Translations under genes and position numbers: made by a program
Source of the DNA: Rickettsia endosymbiont of Ixodes persulcatus
Lineage (GTDB): Bacteria > Pseudomonadota > Alphaproteobacteria > Rickettsiales > Rickettsiaceae
Direction of reading: 5' to 3'
Length of the DNA: 7,701 nucleotides
Assembly: GCA_027293795.1 (NCBI GenBank)
Contig: JAPYLE010000049.1
Coordinates: 1-7,701 of the forward strand
Shown here: in pieces, positions 5,152-7,701 of the stretch
How the letters are laid out: the number at the start of each line of letters is the position of its first letter
Numbering within the stretch: position 1 is the stretch's first letter
Notes under the pieces: model-generated
What the model was told of the DNA's origin: nothing
The model's input: only the letters and a program-made list of their open reading frames with translations
The model's database searches: none

Positions 5152-5949
5152 ATGCAAACAGATACAAAAACAAACACTAATAAAACAACTGCTCAAGAAT
5201 GGAAATCTTTTGCTTTTGTAGTATGCGTCGCTTTACTGATTAGAATACTTATTATGGAGCCGTTTACCGTTCCAACAGGTTCTATGAAAGCAACCATACT
5301 TGAGAATGATTATATATTTTCTACTAAATATAGTTATGGTTATAGTAATTATTCTTTATCTTTCTTTGATTTTATTCCTCTTTTTAAAGGGCGAATATTT
5401 GCTCGTGAACCGGAGCGTGGCGATATTGTAGTTTTTCGTCCACCTAATGATATGAGTGTTAGATATATAAAACGCTTAATAGGATTACCAGGCGATAAAA
5501 TTCAATTGATCGATGACGTGATATATATTAACGATAAAAAAATAGAACGCACGGAAGTTGGAACTTATATAAGTAAAGAAGGAAGAAAATATTTGAAATT
5601 TAAAGAAACGCTGCCAAACGGTAGAACATATTTTTCTTATAAGCTCGCCCCTATTTTTGGTGTTGTATCTGATGATAGATACGGTAATACGGATGTTTTT
5701 TATGTACCGGAGGGAAAATATTTCTTTTTAGGGGATAATAGAGATCAATCAAATGATAGTAGAGTAAATCTTGGATTTGTACCGTTTGAAAATTTTATTG
5801 CTAAAGCACAATTTATTTGGTTCTCAACAAAAATAACTTGGTGGGATAATGATATAGGAGTTATTAATCTAATATTAAAGTTAAAGCCATGGATTGAGTC
5901 TGTTAGATTGAATAGAATTTTTAGAAATCTTTATAATACGGATGCATAA
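5152..5949 (+). CDS. lepB: Signal peptidase I (LepB)
   Basis: LepB removes signal peptides from exported proteins at the outer face of the inner membrane. It is a serine protease with a Ser/Lys dyad. A short, hydrophilic, Thr/Asn/Lys-rich N-terminus leads into one membrane segment at about 18-35. The catalytic Ser44 lies in TVPTGSMKATIL right after it, the general-base Lys107 in RYIKRLIGLPGD, and the conserved box GDNRDQSNDSR at 194-204. With 265 residues and one transmembrane helix it resembles the alphaproteobacterial form, not the two-helix E. coli enzyme. Its TAA overlaps the rnc ATG by one base (TAATG), implying translational coupling. A modest Shine-Dalgarno, AAGAGA, precedes the ATG. 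Confidence 0.97.
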   Translation: MQTDTKTNTNKTTAQEWKSFAFVVCVALLIRILIMEPFTVPTGSMKATILENDYIFSTKYSYGYSNYSLSFFDFIPLFKGRIFAREPERGDIVVFRPPNDMSVRYIKRLIGLPGDKIQLIDDVIYINDKKIERTEVGTYISKEGRKYLKFKETLPNGRTYFSYKLAPIFGVVSDDRYGNTDVFYVPEGKYFFLGDNRDQSNDSRVNLGFVPFENFIAKAQFIWFSTKITWWDNDIGVINLILKLKPWIESVRLNRIFRNLYNTDA

Positions 5950-6632
5950 TGTCATCATTTAACGAATTAGAAAAATTACTAGGCTATAGTTTCAGAAATA
6001 AAGAGCTTTTAATAGAGGCGTTAAGTCACCCGTCTTTAAGACAGCATCACGAGTACAAGGATGATAAAGATTATGAACGCTTAGAGTTTTTAGGTGATGC
6101 TGTATTAAATTTAGTAATCACGGAAATTTTATTTAGTAATTTTGCAAGTTATAATGAAGGGAATTTAGCTAAAATTAGATCATATTTGGTTTGCAAAGAA
6201 ACAATATGTATGGTTGGGGCTAAGCTTGCTTTAAAAGATTATATAATTATGACTCATGGCGAAGAAGTAGCAGGTGGGCGTGATAATCCTAATAATATAG
6301 AAAATGCTACGGAAGCTTTGATTGCAGCTATATATTTTGATAGCAATATTGAAACAACCCATAATATTATCGGGAAATTATGGGCAGAATTTATAAAAGT
6401 TCAGAATTTAACGGATTATGACCCAAAAACTGCTTTACAAGAATGGGCTCAAGCTAGTGATCATCACCTACCTATATACCGTCTGATAAAAAGAGAAGGA
6501 GCTGCTCATTCATCTACTTTTACGGTTCTTGTGAAAGTAAAAGATTATGAACAAATTGGTATAGGTAACTCGATAAAAAAAGCAGAGAAAAACGCAGCAA
6601 GAAGCTTATTGCATAGGCTTAAAAATGACTGA
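5949..6632 (+). CDS. rnc: Ribonuclease III
   Basis: RNase III cleaves double-stranded RNA, releasing 16S and 23S rRNA precursors and processing some mRNAs. The 227-residue protein has an N-terminal endonuclease domain and a C-terminal dsRNA-binding domain (about 156-225, DPKTALQEW to AEKNAARSLLHRL). The signature ERLEFLGDAV holds Glu43, Glu46 and Asp50, matching E. coli Glu38, Glu41 and Asp45. In ENATEALIAAIYFDS, Glu122 matches catalytic Glu117, but Asn119 occupies the place of the metal ligand Asp114. It is otherwise complete, so I expect activity. It sits between lepB (1-base overlap) and era (8-base overlap). The rnc-era pairing is widespread and both proteins act in rRNA maturation. Confidence 0.97.
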   Translation: MSSFNELEKLLGYSFRNKELLIEALSHPSLRQHHEYKDDKDYERLEFLGDAVLNLVITEILFSNFASYNEGNLAKIRSYLVCKETICMVGAKLALKDYIIMTHGEEVAGGRDNPNNIENATEALIAAIYFDSNIETTHNIIGKLWAEFIKVQNLTDYDPKTALQEWAQASDHHLPIYRLIKREGAAHSSTFTVLVKVKDYEQIGIGNSIKKAEKNAARSLLHRLKND

Positions 6633-7515
6633 ACAAATTCAGAAAACGGTTTCGGTTTGTATCATCGGCAGACCAAATAGTGGTAAATCGACTTTATTAA
6701 ACAGAATAATCGGTGAGAAGCTTTCTATAGTTACTCCCAAAGTTCAAACAACTAGGTCAATTATTACGGGCATTATTACCTTAAAAGATACGCAGATAAT
6801 TTTATATGACACGCCTGGTATATTTGAGCCGAAAGGGACACTTGAGAAAGTGATGGTCAGATGTGCGTGGTCAAGTTTACATAGTGCGGATTTAGTTATG
6901 TTGATTATCGATAGTTTAAAACCGTTTGATGATATAACACATAATATTTTAGATAAGCTTCGCTCACTTAATATTGTACTGGTATTTTTATTGAACAAAA
7001 TAGATATCGAATCAAAATATCTAAATGATATTAAAGCTTTTTTAACGGAAAATCATCCTGATAGTTTGCTTTTTCCTATTTCTGCTTTATCAGGCAAAAA
7101 TATTGATAGATTGCTTAAATATATAACAAGTAAAGCAAAAATCGCTCCTTGGCTTTATGCAGAAGACGACATAACGGATTTACCGATGCGTTTTATTGCA
7201 GCAGAAATTACAAGAGAGCAGTTATTTTTAAATTTGCAGCAAGAACTTCCGTATAAATTAACCGTGCAAACCGAAAAATGGGAAGAGCTTAAAGACAAAT
7301 CCGTAAAAATTAATCAAGTTATAGTAGTTTCAAGAGAAAGCTATAAAACTATAATCCTCGGTAAAAATGGCTCTAAAATCAAAGCGATCGGAGCAAAATC
7401 CCGTATGCAAATGGAGCAGTTTTTCGGCTCCCCTATTCATTTATTTTTGTTTGTTAAGGTGCGTGAGCTGTGGGAGAATAATCAAGAATTTTATCAGTAT
7501 ATGAAAATATGGTAG
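6625..7515 (+). CDS. era: GTPase Era
   Basis: Era is an essential GTPase that binds the 3' end of 16S rRNA and helps 30S subunit assembly. The GTPase domain shows G1 GRPNSGKST (15-23), the G2 region QTTRS, G3 DTPG (62-65), G4 NKID (124-127) and G5 SAL (153-155). The C-terminal KH RNA-binding domain is marked by VSRESYKTIILGKNGSKIKA with the GxxG loop at 246-249. The 296-residue length is normal. The start overlaps rnc by eight bases, placing it third in a lepB-rnc-era operon. Its stop lies 64 bases before the transposase start codon. The last residue, Trp, could reflect sequence altered near an insertion, but the domain is complete. Confidence 0.98.
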   Translation: MTEQIQKTVSVCIIGRPNSGKSTLLNRIIGEKLSIVTPKVQTTRSIITGIITLKDTQIILYDTPGIFEPKGTLEKVMVRCAWSSLHSADLVMLIIDSLKPFDDITHNILDKLRSLNIVLVFLLNKIDIESKYLNDIKAFLTENHPDSLLFPISALSGKNIDRLLKYITSKAKIAPWLYAEDDITDLPMRFIAAEITREQLFLNLQQELPYKLTVQTEKWEELKDKSVKINQVIVVSRESYKTIILGKNGSKIKAIGAKSRMQMEQFFGSPIHLFLFVKVRELWENNQEFYQYMKIW

Positions 7516-7520
7516 TATAC

Positions 7521-7544
7521 CATAGTAAATAGGTACATACTATG
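7521..7544 (+). terminator. Short inverted repeat after era
   Basis: CATAGTA (7521-7527) pairs with TACTATG (7538-7544) across a 10-base loop, six bases after the era stop. It could terminate the lepB-rnc-era transcript weakly or lie within the end of the following IS630 element. The stem is short and AT-rich and lacks a T tract. Confidence 0.3.
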
Positions 7545-7579
7545 CTAATATATATGTTATAAATAATAATAAATAAGTT

Positions 7580-7701
7580 ATGGCAAGCAGTTACAGTTAC
7601 GATTTAAGAATGAAACTATTCAAAGCTCTAGATGAATGTGCTCTCAATTGTTAAAGCATGTAAAATATTCAATATAGGTCGTAACACTATATATAGATGG
7701 A
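7580..7701 (+). pseudogene. IS630-family transposase, 5' end, frameshifted, cut by window edge
   Basis: From the ATG at 7580 the protein begins MASSYSYDLRMKLFKALDE, the typical start of Rickettsia IS630-type transposases, but this frame stops at 7652-7654. A neighbouring frame (codons from 7635) continues with SIVKACKIFNIGRNTIYRW, the expected helix-turn-helix that recognises the element's ends. A frameshift therefore falls between about 7631 and 7646. The rest of the gene lies outside the window. Unless programmed frameshifting operates, which I have no evidence for so early in the gene, this copy is inactive. It sits directly after era and so marks an insertion in the core gene order. The family call is from memory. 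Confidence 0.8.

Noticed and set aside
6744..6998. Minus-strand ORF inside era
   Set aside because: It lies antisense to the GTPase domain, with no motif or start signal.
1..7701. CRISPR array, tRNA or rRNA gene, defence or toxin-antitoxin system
   Set aside because: I looked for regularly spaced repeats, tRNA cloverleaf signatures and paired small genes on both strands and saw none. The short repeats present are dispersed palindromes.

Overview
The window is a stretch of AT-rich alphaproteobacterial chromosome that I read as Rickettsia, most likely a spotted-fever-group or related species. The basis is the gene order trmD, rplS, gapR-like, secF, nuoF, lepB, rnc, era; the near-verbatim resemblance of these proteins to remembered Rickettsia sequences; the low GC content; and the palindromic repeats between genes. 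The species call comes from memory and could not be checked by a search.

Layout. Bases 1-280 hold no gene I can recognise, but 197-268 contain a cluster of hairpins. A decayed, frameshifted 3' remnant of phosphate acetyltransferase (about 281-544) follows, then a 62-residue basic ORF (546-734) whose stop codon lies in the loop of a hairpin. trmD (797-1501) ends at a 14-bp hairpin. A 275-bp gap with several further hairpins leads to rplS (1776-2192). The rplS-gapR gap (2193-2450) is filled with degraded dispersed repeats. The minus-strand GapR/DUF2312 gene (2451-2687) is divergent from secF (2760-3677). nuoF (3791-5050) is flanked on both sides by Rickettsia-palindromic-element-like inverted repeats. 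lepB, rnc and era (5152-7515) form a tight operon with overlapping reading frames. Just after era the window ends inside the frameshifted 5' end of an IS630-type transposase gene.

How the genes relate. Most are housekeeping genes: tRNA m1G37 methylation and ribosomal protein bL19 (translation), RNase III and Era (rRNA processing and 30S maturation), SecF and signal peptidase I (protein export), NuoF (NADH entry into respiratory complex I), and a nucleoid protein. The decay is confined to the edges: the lost pta on the left and the IS630 copy on the right.

I looked for a novel system and do not see one. The points most worth a second look are the RNase III Asp-to-Asn change at a predicted metal ligand, the alternative hairpins upstream of rplS, the intergenic palindromes, the hairpin cluster beside the pta remnant, and the unidentified small ORF.
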